A stretch of 64,000 nt of DNA. Source: Prevotella sp. (GTDB lineage: Bacteria > Bacteroidota > Bacteroidia > Bacteroidales > Bacteroidaceae). The translations under genes were made by a program, and so were the position numbers. The DNA lies in assembly GCA_022486815.1 (NCBI GenBank), contig JAKVJW010000015.1, positions 1 through 64,000 on the forward strand, given 5' to 3'. Shown here one piece after another: positions 30,688 through 40,917 of this stretch. The notes under the pieces were generated by a model. It was not told the origin of the DNA. It did not search any database and saw only the letters and a program-made list of their open reading frames with translations. Position 1 is the first letter of the stretch. Every line of letters begins with the position of its first letter.

Positions 30688-32874
30688 TCACCCTCTACTA
30701 CTTAAATGATAGTTCCCAGGTGTAAGATGGGTCACGTTCCCACCCAGTACAACGGTAGCCTGAGTACCTTCAGGTACAGTCAAGGTCAAATGAGTCTGTC
30801 CTTTTTCCTTCTTAAGATTTACACGGATCATACCATACTTCGTCTGCATATTTGCAGATACCTGTGACAGTCCTGCCAGATCCGGTTTTACCTCAAAAGT
30901 CTTGAATCCCGGAGACGTAGGCCTCACGCCACAGACATCCTGCCCAAAGATTACGGTCATACCACTAGCCCAGGCATGGTTAATACTACCACCATTATCC
31001 CAGAACTCAAAAACAGTTGTCAGGTCCTTAAAGGACATCATCTTGGTATATTTTTCTTTAGCCCTCTGTAATGCAAATTCCCCCTGTCCCATTTTAAACA
31101 ATGCTTTTTGCACATACATTTCCATAAGGGGACTGGCAAAATATGATTTTTTGAATATTTTAAAGAGTTCCGGATACTTGTCAGGACCCGCTAACCCAGA
31201 CAGTACGGCCATAGCCTGAACACGATCATCACTTTCAACTTCCTTATAGGAATCAGATCGATAGTTACTACCCTTCCAATAACATCTATCGAAATTTTCC
31301 TCCATTTTCTTCATCGCTGCATCATCAGCACTTACATCCGCCTGTTTGCCTAACATCCGAGCAAAGTCCCTTTCACCTTTCAAGGCTAAATAGTACCATT
31401 CAGCCGTAAGCAAAGGCAAGTCGATATGATCGCCCCAGTCAGCCCAACTCCAACCTCCTTCTCTCGCTATTGCATAGCCATTATTATCCAACTTCCACAC
31501 CTTATGAAGATACTTGTGAAGACGGTTGTAAATTGCAGCAACAAAGGAACTGTCACCACTATCATAATACTGTGTATGGAAACCATACCAGCCGACAGAC
31601 ATCAACATCTGGACAGGAAGTTCCTTATCCCAGTTACCGGCAGGAACCGGAGCAAAGATTGTTCCATCCGGCCGTTGCCAGTTCATGAGTTCATAGATTC
31701 CTTTATTGATAATATGCCAGGAAGAAGGAGAAAGTGTATAAAAATTTTCCTGTATGTCATTCGTAACATCACCCCACCATTGCGCACGTTCACGATCAGG
31801 ACAATCCGAATACGTATCACGCATATTTACATAAAGTGTCCGTGCTGACCGTTTCCATAATTCTGTAAAGAACGGATCATTGCATTTAAAGTCACCAACT
31901 ATATTCGTATCATAACCACTTTCACGGTATCTTACAGCCAACACCTTCACATTCTCGGGAATCCTATATTGCACTTCATTTCCATTCATCCATCCCAAAG
32001 ATTCATATTCCTGTACACCGTTGCAAGTAACATACTCAGCACGGACACAGGGTACACCACCGACGACATAATCATCAGTACGCATATCGATGGTATCACC
32101 TGCTGGAGCCTTCACTTTAAGATAAGGTGTCACCTGTGCATCATAAGGTAAGCGACAATGTAAAATGCGTGTTTTAGCATCAAAGGACTGACTCACATAT
32201 TTTTTCAAACCTGAATACCTGAACAAAGGGATGGGACGTAAAATCAATTTTCCAAATGTATTATTCTCTACTACAGAAGAGAACACCTTTGCAGAAGGAA
32301 AATGCCCTCGAAAAACTGAAGAATACCATTTTCCCAAATTCTTCCGTCCATCAAAACAAAGGTTACTTTCACAAAGACGATAATTAGGGTCAGGATTACC
32401 GACCTTACCATACGCCTTATATACAGCTGCTTCCCAAGACTCATCAGATACAATATTGACATTGCCCAAAGAAGCATCAAAGAACAAGGCAGCCTGACCG
32501 CTACTCTTATGACTGAAACCTTCTTTACCAAAATAAAGGGAAAGGATAGCAATCACATTGCGGCCTTTATGCAGGTAAGGGCCGATATTCACCGCATCAT
32601 AATAGGAATCAGATGGAGAAGGACCTCGCTTCAAACCACCTTCGAACACAACCATCCGACCATTTACCCATAACCAATACTTCGAATCAACGGAAATCTT
32701 TGCCGTCAGGAATTTAGGAGTGGAAGAAAGTCGAACTGTCTTGCGGAACACTTGCCATGTATTCACAACATTGTTACAGTCCTCTGCTTCGATCCATTTT
32801 GCCGTTTTCCGTGAGGCAAATGATTCTACAGAGAAGATCATTAATAAAAAAACTAGTAAGAATCTACTTTTCAT
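30688..32874 (-). CDS. Alpha-L-rhamnosidase-like glycoside hydrolase (GH78-type)
   Basis: 728 aa, signal peptide, DTYSDCPDRERAQWWGDVTNDIQENFYTL, GSINHAWASG. Confidence 0.85.
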   Translation of the reverse strand: MKSRFLLVFLLMIFSVESFASRKTAKWIEAEDCNNVVNTWQVFRKTVRLSSTPKFLTAKISVDSKYWLWVNGRMVVFEGGLKRGPSPSDSYYDAVNIGPYLHKGRNVIAILSLYFGKEGFSHKSSGQAALFFDASLGNVNIVSDESWEAAVYKAYGKVGNPDPNYRLCESNLCFDGRKNLGKWYSSVFRGHFPSAKVFSSVVENNTFGKLILRPIPLFRYSGLKKYVSQSFDAKTRILHCRLPYDAQVTPYLKVKAPAGDTIDMRTDDYVVGGVPCVRAEYVTCNGVQEYESLGWMNGNEVQYRIPENVKVLAVRYRESGYDTNIVGDFKCNDPFFTELWKRSARTLYVNMRDTYSDCPDRERAQWWGDVTNDIQENFYTLSPSSWHIINKGIYELMNWQRPDGTIFAPVPAGNWDKELPVQMLMSVGWYGFHTQYYDSGDSSFVAAIYNRLHKYLHKVWKLDNNGYAIAREGGWSWADWGDHIDLPLLTAEWYYLALKGERDFARMLGKQADVSADDAAMKKMEENFDRCYWKGSNYRSDSYKEVESDDRVQAMAVLSGLAGPDKYPELFKIFKKSYFASPLMEMYVQKALFKMGQGEFALQRAKEKYTKMMSFKDLTTVFEFWDNGGSINHAWASGMTVIFGQDVCGVRPTSPGFKTFEVKPDLAGLSQVSANMQTKYGMIRVNLKKEKGQTHLTLTVPEGTQATVVLGGNVTHLTPGNYHLSSRG

Positions 32875-32909
32875 GAAATTTAGAATTTATTCTCAACATA
32901 AGAAAAAGT

Positions 32910-32943
32910 AAATGAGATCAGCCTTGAAGAACTGATCTCATTT
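32910..32943 (-). terminator. Stem-loop between the GH3 and GH78 genes
   Basis: AAATGAGATCAG-ccttgaagaa-CTGATCTCATTT. Confidence 0.6.
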
Positions 32944-32957
32944 ATCTATTATAGGAA

Positions 32958-35183
32958 TCAAATCACTGCTAAAACTTTCTTCTGGACACCTTTTGAAATT
33001 TTCATAGGAGCCGTGGCCTTAATATCTTCTACCGATTGCCCAGCCTTTACCTGATAAACACCGGGATCCAATACCCAACTATTGGTGTTTTCATTAAAGG
33101 AGGCCATATCCATCGTCCGGAACGTCATCGTAAGCGTCTGGGACTCTCCAGGTTGCAGGGTACGTGTCTTGGCAAAAGCTCTCAACTCTTTCTTTGGTTT
33201 TTCAAGGGCACCTTTAGGAGCGGACACATAAAGTTGGGCAACTTCCTTACCCGCAACCTTACCGGTATTCGTTACCGTGACGACTGCTTTACAAACTTCC
33301 CTGCCATAACGGACTTTCAAGTTACTGAACGAGAATGTGGTATAAGACAAGCCATATCCGAAAGGATAGGAAACCGGTTTATCAAAAGTGTCAAAATAGC
33401 GATAACCTACCCAGATTCCCTCATCATACTTGGTAAAACCAATTGTTGACTTATCCTTGTCGAATACGCCCCCATTATCATTCTGAGGGAAGTTCTTCGA
33501 AGAGGGAACGTCTTCATAAGCTAATGGGAAGGTCATCGGCAGATGACCGGACGGGCATACCTTACCGGATATAACATTTGCAATCGCATTTCCACCTTCC
33601 TCTCCCGGTTGCCAAGGCAAGAGGATAGCATCCGGGATATTTTTCCAAGAGGTTGTCTCTATAACTCCACCGATATTCAGAATGACAATTAATTTTTTGC
33701 CTTGTGCATGAAAAGCATCAGCTATATTTTTCATTGTATTCAATTCTGCTGGACTCAATTTCCAATCACCGGGTTCATTACGGCGGTCACTGCCCTCACC
33801 TGAATTTCTTCTGATTGTCATGATTGCCACATTGTCGACAGATGCACGATGCCTGGCATAGGATGGGCCTATATTGATATCAGCATCAGCGTCCTCATAC
33901 AACTCTGCCATATCCGGGTCTACCTGATAACCTGCATTTTCCAGACCTTTGAAGATATTAACAACATAAGGCTTGTTCACATCTCCGGATCCAAAGCCAT
34001 TAGCCAGGAAGCCTTTATAGGAGCCTATACCGAAAAGGGCTATCTTCTGACCCTGGACCAAAGGCAAAGTCCCTTCTCTATTCTTAAGAAGTATGATACC
34101 CTGTGCTGCCATCTCACGGGCTACTGCTGCATGGGCTTTCAAATCAGGTGCATCAGATGCCTTATAATGACGAAAATGAGGAGTTTTAACAATATAATTC
34201 AACAGATTACGGACATTACGATTTACGACATCTATAGAAAGTTTGCCATCCTTCACAGCATTGATAATATCCTGTACCTGCACATCCAATCCCCATTCCA
34301 TAAGGTCATTTTCCGCGTTTACCTGTTCTACTGTATTTCGCCGCTCTGTCCAGTCCGTCATCACCATTCCTTTATAGCCGACTTCTCCGCGAAGCCAGTC
34401 ATGAAGCAAGGGTTTGTCTGCCTGTGTATACGGGCCATTCAGAAGGTTGTAGGAGGACATGATTGTCCAGGGATTACCTATCCTGATGGCCAACTCAAAG
34501 TTTTTAAGATAGAGTTCGCGCAGGGCGCGCTGGCTGACAATGGAATTGTTCTGGGTACGGTAGGTCTCCTGGTTATTGCAGACAAAGTGTTTGGCAGAAG
34601 TGCCGACACCATTGGACTGAATTCCCAATATTTCATTACCCGACATTGTACCACTCAGGACAGGGTCCTCAGAGAAGTATTCGAAATTTCTTCCGCAGAG
34701 TGGATTACGGTGCAGACACATACCCGGTGCCAAGAGAACATCGCATCCATATTCCAATACTTCGTTCCCCATATTCCGGCCGACTGCCCTGGCACACTGC
34801 GTATCCCAGGATGAAGCTACAAGGGTCCCTATAGGATTACCAGTGGCATAATAAGTACGGCTGTCTCCTTTACGGGTAGGTGATATACGGACTCCGGCAG
34901 GACCGTCTGTCAATACGGTACAGGGAATTCCCAGACGAGGAATTGCCTTCGTCATGCCCGCTGCGCCGATTTTCGCTTCAGGTAGTACCGGTCCTTTCTT
35001 GCCATTTACGACCTCATAGTCCCCGCCTACAAGCAACTCTGCCTTCTCTTGCAGCGTCATGGCCTTCAAGACCTCATCTATGGAATTCTTCCCAAGTTGC
35101 GGAACATTGGCCTTGTGTACCGGTTTTGATTCCCCGGCTATAACAAGACTTAAAAATAAGGTTAATAAGATTGCTTTTTTCAT
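32958..35183 (-). CDS. Glycoside hydrolase family 3 (beta-glucosidase-like) with fibronectin III-like C-terminus
   Basis: 741 aa; LTDGPAGVR, SAKHFVCNNQE, GMVMTDW. Confidence 0.93.
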   Translation of the reverse strand: MKKAILLTLFLSLVIAGESKPVHKANVPQLGKNSIDEVLKAMTLQEKAELLVGGDYEVVNGKKGPVLPEAKIGAAGMTKAIPRLGIPCTVLTDGPAGVRISPTRKGDSRTYYATGNPIGTLVASSWDTQCARAVGRNMGNEVLEYGCDVLLAPGMCLHRNPLCGRNFEYFSEDPVLSGTMSGNEILGIQSNGVGTSAKHFVCNNQETYRTQNNSIVSQRALRELYLKNFELAIRIGNPWTIMSSYNLLNGPYTQADKPLLHDWLRGEVGYKGMVMTDWTERRNTVEQVNAENDLMEWGLDVQVQDIINAVKDGKLSIDVVNRNVRNLLNYIVKTPHFRHYKASDAPDLKAHAAVAREMAAQGIILLKNREGTLPLVQGQKIALFGIGSYKGFLANGFGSGDVNKPYVVNIFKGLENAGYQVDPDMAELYEDADADINIGPSYARHRASVDNVAIMTIRRNSGEGSDRRNEPGDWKLSPAELNTMKNIADAFHAQGKKLIVILNIGGVIETTSWKNIPDAILLPWQPGEEGGNAIANVISGKVCPSGHLPMTFPLAYEDVPSSKNFPQNDNGGVFDKDKSTIGFTKYDEGIWVGYRYFDTFDKPVSYPFGYGLSYTTFSFSNLKVRYGREVCKAVVTVTNTGKVAGKEVAQLYVSAPKGALEKPKKELRAFAKTRTLQPGESQTLTMTFRTMDMASFNENTNSWVLDPGVYQVKAGQSVEDIKATAPMKISKGVQKKVLAVI

Positions 35184-35620
35184 AAAATGAATTTTTGAAT
35201 TGATTTATCCTATCCTTAGCTACCCAACCGTCACCAAAGAATTCATGAGAAACCAAAAGAAAATTGCAGAAATCCCCATGACAATCCTTATGAGAAGTTG
35301 AGTTATTATTTTCGGATCCCCCTATGTATTATATACATAAGAAACTGATTTTCCAGCATAAATGTAGAAGATTATTATATATAACAATGTATCACGGCAT
35401 ATAAATAAAATCCAGAATAAAGAAACTTCTTTTTGACGGTATGTCTCAAAGAATTGGTTATTTCATGGACTTCATCATTTCTTATTTATTCCTATTTTCA
35501 GAACTGCTTATCTGATTACAAAAGTAAGATAAATTTCTGAATCAGATTCATTTGTATCAAAAATTACAGTCAGTTTATCAAAACAGAAAGGAAGAAAAGT
35601 ATGGTCACTAAAGAAAAAGC

Positions 35621-35656
35621 CTTAACCTGGAAGAAGTTAACTTCTTCCAGGTTAAG
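35621..35656 (-). terminator. Terminator of the pst-phoU operon
   Basis: Perfect 36-bp palindrome CTTAACCTGGAAGAAGTTAACTTCTTCCAGGTTAAG; minus-strand tail GGCTTTTTCTTT. Confidence 0.85.
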
Positions 35657-35692
35657 ACAGATAAAGCATTCACAAAGAAATTAAGAAATACC

Positions 35693-36400
35693 CTAATGTT
35701 CAGGTTCCAAATCCTCAAAAACAGTTTTACTATGACGTAAATTTTCTCCTATATTAGCATAGATAGAAGCCTCTGCTATATTCGTCGCATGGTCAGCTAT
35801 ACGTTCAATATTTGAGATGATACTATTTAAGTTTATAAAAGTAAACAACAGATGCTGAATATCATTAGAATAATGACTTTTCCTAATCGTATCTTTAATC
35901 AATTTGTGATTAATTTCATCCACGACACTATCATTTCTTATTGTCCAGACAGCAGCATTGTTATCATCATCAACAAATGATGAGATGGACTTCTTTACCA
36001 TCATGATACTTGACGCCATCATATTAGAGATGACAGACACCATATGTTCATAAATTACTTTATCCTCAATACGAGGCAACAATTTATCAATATTCTTAAC
36101 CTGATCACCGATTCTTTCCAGATTGGATATAATTTGATAAACTGACATAATCTTGCGAATATCAGAAGCCACAGGATTCTGCAATACAATAATATCTATT
36201 ATTTCATTGCCAAGGCTTGTCTCATACTCATCTATCATATCTTCATTTTCTTTTATTTCCTCTTGAAGTTCAGAAGGTATCTGTATAGTATGATCAACAA
36301 ACAGTTTGTCCATAATATCAAGTTGGCGCATTACGATTTTCACCATCTCATTGAAATGGATCGATATAGAATGCAACGCATTATCTTTAGTTATTGCCAT
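35693..36400 (-). CDS. phoU: PhoU-like phosphate transport regulator
   Basis: 235 aa PhoU helical repeats; last gene of the pst block. Confidence 0.9.
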   Translation of the reverse strand: MAITKDNALHSISIHFNEMVKIVMRQLDIMDKLFVDHTIQIPSELQEEIKENEDMIDEYETSLGNEIIDIIVLQNPVASDIRKIMSVYQIISNLERIGDQVKNIDKLLPRIEDKVIYEHMVSVISNMMASSIMMVKKSISSFVDDDNNAAVWTIRNDSVVDEINHKLIKDTIRKSHYSNDIQHLLFTFINLNSIISNIERIADHATNIAEASIYANIGENLRHSKTVFEDLEPEH

Positions 36401-36444
36401 AATATCTATATTTTATATTATAATATTTTTCCTTCCATAACCAC

Positions 36445-37230
36445 TTATCCGAATTTACCGGTGAGATACGCTTCTGTTCGAGGATCCGAAGGAGTCGTGA
36501 ACATTTTCTGAGTATTATCATATTCTACCAATTCACCCAAATACATGAACATCGACTTATCTGAGATTCGTGCAGCCTGAGACATATTATGAGTAACCAT
36601 AATAATGGTATAATCCTTTTTCAATTTAACAAGCAAGTCTTCTATTTTGGATGTTGAAATAGGATCAAGAGCAGATGTCGGCTCGTCCAAGAGAATAACC
36701 TTGGGTTTAAATGCGATTGTCCGAGCAATACACAAGCGTTGTTGCTGGCCTCCTGAAAGGAAATTCCCCTTACTATGAAGGTTGTCCTTTACTTCATCCC
36801 AAAGAGCAACATCTTTCAAAGATGTCTCGACGATCTCTTCTCGTTCTGATTTTTTCAAACGAATACCATTCAATTTATAACCAGCAATCACATTATCAAA
36901 AATACTCAATGTGGGAAACGGGTTCGGACGTTGAAATACCATTCCGATTTTGCGACGTAAATTGATGGTAGACATCTCATATATATTATCACCATTCAGC
37001 AATATTTTCCCATCAGTATGTATATTTGGGTACAACTCATGCATACGGTTAATTGCCCTCAGGAGTGTTGTCTTCCCACATCCAGACGGGCCCATGATAG
37101 CAGTAATAGAATTACTTAGGATTTTAGCTGATACATCTTTCACTGCATACTTATCATCACCATAACTTATCGAAATATCATCTATTGACATTACCGGTGT
37201 TGCTGTTTCCTTTTCTTTTATTTCTTTCAT
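36445..37230 (-). CDS. pstB: Phosphate ABC transporter ATP-binding protein
   Basis: MGPSGCGKTTLLRAINRM, LSGGQQQRLCIARTIAFKPKVILLDEPTSALDP. Confidence 0.97.
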   Translation of the reverse strand: MKEIKEKETATPVMSIDDISISYGDDKYAVKDVSAKILSNSITAIMGPSGCGKTTLLRAINRMHELYPNIHTDGKILLNGDNIYEMSTINLRRKIGMVFQRPNPFPTLSIFDNVIAGYKLNGIRLKKSEREEIVETSLKDVALWDEVKDNLHSKGNFLSGGQQQRLCIARTIAFKPKVILLDEPTSALDPISTSKIEDLLVKLKKDYTIIMVTHNMSQAARISDKSMFMYLGELVEYDNTQKMFTTPSDPRTEAYLTGKFG

Positions 37231-37248
37231 ATTCCGTATTTCTATAGA

Positions 37249-38151
37249 TTATTTTTTCCTTTTAGCTTCTATCCATTTGGATATCAAATTAAGCAGTAAT
37301 ACAAATCCCATCAGAAAGATCGTTGAGCTCCAAATAAGATCCACCATATTCGGATCATTATAAAACTGCCATATCAGCAGAGGAACTGCACTACCAGGTT
37401 TCGTGATATTCCAATTTATATTCGGATTGCCAAGAGTCGCAAGCATCAAAGGTGCCGTTTCTCCGAGCACTCGAGAAACAGAAAGAAGTATACCACTTAC
37501 CAGTCCTGAAAAAGCCGATGGAATAAGAACCCTCCATATCACTTTATAGTAAGGTGTACCAAGAGCTATTGCAGCCTCCTTAAGCGTATCAGGAACCATC
37601 TTCAGTGATTCTTCGGTAGAACGGACTATCAGCGGAAGCATCATAATAGCCAATGCAACCCCACCTGCCAAAACGGAATAGCTTTTAGTAATCGGAACAA
37701 CAATCCAGATATATGCAATAAGGACAATAACGATAGAAGGAACTCCCTGCAGAATATCTGCAATATCTCGTATCAAACTTGCATACTTTTTTTGACTGTT
37801 TTCCGATAGATATACACCAATTAAGATGCCTATGGGTATAGAAAGAACAGAAGCAATACCAACAAGATAAAGAGAGCCAAGAATACCGTTAGCTATACCA
37901 CCAGGTATAACCTGCCCACTGACCTTAGCCATCATAGCTGTAAATGTATCAGGAGCAACCTGAGTAAAGAATGCCCAGTTGATCTGTCGGTAACCCTTAA
38001 CCAATAATGTCCCAATTATCAAGAATACCATTGAAATCGTAATGAAAGAAAAAAGTATGACTGCTATCTTAAACAGACCATCTTTTGCCTTCTGATACTT
38101 TATATGGGATAGAGAACTATCCTCCTTTTCTATATCAATAGTACGATTCAT
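37249..38151 (-). CDS. pstA: Phosphate ABC transporter permease PstA
   Basis: 300 aa permease, EAAIALGTPYYKVIWRVLIPSAFSG loop, operon context. Confidence 0.95.
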   Translation of the reverse strand: MNRTIDIEKEDSSLSHIKYQKAKDGLFKIAVILFSFITISMVFLIIGTLLVKGYRQINWAFFTQVAPDTFTAMMAKVSGQVIPGGIANGILGSLYLVGIASVLSIPIGILIGVYLSENSQKKYASLIRDIADILQGVPSIVIVLIAYIWIVVPITKSYSVLAGGVALAIMMLPLIVRSTEESLKMVPDTLKEAAIALGTPYYKVIWRVLIPSAFSGLVSGILLSVSRVLGETAPLMLATLGNPNINWNITKPGSAVPLLIWQFYNDPNMVDLIWSSTIFLMGFVLLLNLISKWIEAKRKK

Positions 38152-39029
38152 TATCCAATCTTTTTAATAATATATTTACCTATAGCATTTACTATTGTTG
38201 TCAAGGCAAACAATAATAATCCTATCTCTATCAATGCACTTAATTGTAATCCACTAGCTTCTCCAAATTGATTAGCAATGACACTCGCCATCGTATTACC
38301 AGTACCGAATATACTAGTAGGAATGATATTTGCATTCCCTATAAGCATGGTTACAGCAAGAGTTTCGCCAAGGGCACGGCCTAACGCCAATACATAACTG
38401 GCAGCTATGCCTGAACGGGCATTTGGCAATACGACAGTCTTTATGACCTCCAGCCTCGTAGCCCCTAAAGAATAAGCTGCTTCCTTCAGTTCATTAGGTA
38501 CCATCGCTATTGTGGTATTACTTAGGGATGTAGCATACGGGACAATCATGATGGCTAAGATTAAAGACGATGTAAAAACGCCAAAACCTTGTGGACTCAA
38601 TCCCAATTTAACCACAAGCGGACATAAGATATAAAATCCCCAAAGGCCATAAATGATCGAAGGTATACCAGCTAACAAATCAACCAAAGTTCCTACAACG
38701 GCAGCAATCTTTGTTCCCTTAAAATATTCGGCGATAAAAAGTGACGTAAAGAATGCCAAAGGAATAGCAATTATCAAAGCCAGCACAGATGTCATCAACG
38801 TGCCTACAATAAAAGCTAACGCGCCATAACTTTCACTACCCTGGGTAGGATCCCATTTCGATGATACCAAAAATTTCCATCCAAACTCTGAGATGGATGG
38901 CATAGAACCTTTTATTAATGAGACTAGTATCCCTCCCCCTATAAGTAAAATCACTATAGAGGAAGCGAATAATACACGCTTTAGTACTTTATCACTATTT
39001 ATTTGCATATTATATATGTAGGCGGACAC
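38151..39029 (-). CDS. pstC: Phosphate ABC transporter permease PstC
   Basis: 292 aa permease, EAAYSLGATRLEVIKTVVLPNARSG loop, operon context. Confidence 0.95.
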   Translation of the reverse strand: MSAYIYNMQINSDKVLKRVLFASSIVILLIGGGILVSLIKGSMPSISEFGWKFLVSSKWDPTQGSESYGALAFIVGTLMTSVLALIIAIPLAFFTSLFIAEYFKGTKIAAVVGTLVDLLAGIPSIIYGLWGFYILCPLVVKLGLSPQGFGVFTSSLILAIMIVPYATSLSNTTIAMVPNELKEAAYSLGATRLEVIKTVVLPNARSGIAASYVLALGRALGETLAVTMLIGNANIIPTSIFGTGNTMASVIANQFGEASGLQLSALIEIGLLLFALTTIVNAIGKYIIKKIG

Positions 39030-39050
39030 AGAGTCCGCCCTTTATAATTT

Positions 39051-40109
39051 TTATTTCAGAACCCGTTTACCATTGTAAGTAATCGTGCGTAATATAGCCT
39101 TTGCCTTTGCTGCAACATTAGGAGCCAACGGAGCATAATTCACTTTTGAAGCAATCTTTTGTGCATCATGGTCTAACATCCAATCTACCAATTTTAAAGT
39201 AGCTTGAGCCTGAGCAAATGAACGATTATTGTAAGCTTGATTTTTATAAAGAAGCAGCCATGTAAAACCCGCAATTGGATAAGCGTCTTTTGCTGATGAA
39301 TTGTTCAGCATTACACGAGTATCTGCAGGAATAGCACATTGGGCAGCAGCACTAACTGATGCGACAGAAGCTTCGATAAAGTTGCCTGATTTGTTCTGAA
39401 CCAATGCTGATGGCTGATGCTGTGCAAATGTATATTCAGAACCAACATACCCGATAGAACCTACTGTCTGATGAATAGCTCCTGCAACACCAGGATTACC
39501 TTTTGCACCTATTCCAACAGGCCAGTTTACGGTTTTCCCTGAACCGATTTTTGCCCTCCATGCAGCATCTACTTTTGACAAGTAATCAGTAAACATATTA
39601 GTTGTTCCACTACCATCAGAACGATGAATCACGACAATTGCTTTATTCGGAAAATGAATACCGCTATTAATCTTTTTCAATTCAGTACTGTTCCAGTTTT
39701 TAATCTTTCCTGAGAAAATTGCGGCCAAAACATCAGGAGTCAATTTTATCTGTTTGATGCCCGGCAGATTGAATGCTATGACAACTGCTCCACAACAAGT
39801 CGGTATATGTACGACTGGTGCGGGCATCTCATTCATTTCCTTATCACTGAGGAAAGCATCAGATGCTCCAAAATCTACGACTTTGTCTTTTAAACTCCGG
39901 ATACCACCACCGGAACCTATTCCTCCATAAGTAACTTTTACATGTGCCAAATGTCCATATGTTATAAATGCAGCATTATAAAACGGCTGTGGAAATGTTG
40001 CACCTGCGCCTGAAATAGTTTTTGAACCAGCGTTCTTGCTTAAGATGGTTATAACCAATCCTAAAGCAATTATAGCTAATACAGCAACTAAGATAATTCT
40101 TTTCTTCAT
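39051..40109 (-). CDS. pstS: Phosphate-binding protein PstS
   Basis: ISGAGATFPQPFYNAAF..., HRSDGSGTTNMFTDYL. Confidence 0.96.
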   Translation of the reverse strand: MKKRIILVAVLAIIALGLVITILSKNAGSKTISGAGATFPQPFYNAAFITYGHLAHVKVTYGGIGSGGGIRSLKDKVVDFGASDAFLSDKEMNEMPAPVVHIPTCCGAVVIAFNLPGIKQIKLTPDVLAAIFSGKIKNWNSTELKKINSGIHFPNKAIVVIHRSDGSGTTNMFTDYLSKVDAAWRAKIGSGKTVNWPVGIGAKGNPGVAGAIHQTVGSIGYVGSEYTFAQHQPSALVQNKSGNFIEASVASVSAAAQCAIPADTRVMLNNSSAKDAYPIAGFTWLLLYKNQAYNNRSFAQAQATLKLVDWMLDHDAQKIASKVNYAPLAPNVAAKAKAILRTITYNGKRVLK

Positions 40110-40310
40110 AAATTTTATATTTAAATGATTTATATTGGAAACTTACCAAGAAGTTTGTTATCGAATTCAAACCTGATTGTTTTGGATCTTGAATCTGGAC
40201 AGTAGTGATATAAAGTATCTATTACAAAAATATGACACATTACTATCATCGCTTTATCTTTAAACCATTACTCATTGATTTTCATTATCGAAGGCAAAAA
40301 TACATATTAT

Positions 40311-40606
40311 ACCGATTGGCGGAATTAAAGCATGAAGGAAAAGGCAGGGCAAGAAGTCGTATATATATTTAATTTTCAACCACTTATGCCGTTTATCATT
40401 TATATTACCACATGATCCGAAATTACCAGCACTCTGGTTATGAGCTTTCCAGTACTATGGAAAGGGGCTTTCCAGTACTATGGAAATGGGCTTCCAGTAC
40501 TATGGAAATGAGCTTCCAGTACTATGGAAATATGCTTTCCAATACTGTGGTAATGAGCTTTCCTGTTAGCGGTGATATTAGATGAAAATTAATTCCGCCA
40601 ACGGAT
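40311..40606. mobile_element. MITE-like non-coding element copy 1, with TIRs, 7-bp flanking direct repeats and an internal array of dyad repeats
   Basis: TIR ACCGATTGGCGGAATTAA / TTAATTCCGCCAACGGAT; flanking ATATTAT at 40304-40310 and 40607-40613; internal 22-23 bp units such as CTTTCCAGTACTATGGAAATGGG. Confidence 0.8.
40423..40580. repeat. Tandem ~22-23 bp dyad-unit array inside element copy 1
   Basis: Consecutive units TTACCAGCACTCTGGTTATGAGC / TTTCCAGTACTATGGAAAGGGGC / TTTCCAGTACTATGGAAATGGGC / TTCCAGTACTATGGAAATGAGC / TTCCAGTACTATGGAAATATGC / TTTCCAATACTGTGGTAATGAGC. Confidence 0.9.
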
Positions 40607-40879
40607 ATATTATGTATTACATTAAGATTTCTATTTGATAACAATACATTTACATTCTTATTTCGAATATATTACATGGGTTTTTTATTAAACGCTTCAT
40701 AATATAAAAGATAGGAATTCCTATCAAAAAGGTTATAATATCAGCCATTACATATATTTGTTAAATGAAAGCTGATATAATCAAAAGGTCATACAAAAGA
40801 AACTTCTGCCGGGTTCATTGATTCTCACCAATAAAAACATAAGATCTAGTTACATGAACATTTATACCCTTAAACAAAA

Positions 40880-40910
40880 AATCCGCAAATCATTAAATGA
40901 TTTGCGGATT
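40880..40910 (-). terminator. Terminator downstream of tRNA-Gln
   Basis: AATCCGCAAATCATT-a-AATGATTTGCGGATT; minus-strand T-tract (TTTTTTG). Confidence 0.85.
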
Positions 40911-40917
40911 CCAGAAG

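Noticed and set aside
33849-34814. 321-aa plus-strand ORF inside the GH3 gene
   Set aside because: Antisense to a clear GH3 coding sequence; no recognisable domain.
40423-40580. Tandem repeats resembling a small CRISPR array
   Set aside because: Units are contiguous 22-23 bp dyads with no unique spacers of constant length, no cas genes are nearby, and the array lies within TIRs; a MITE-like interpretation fits better.
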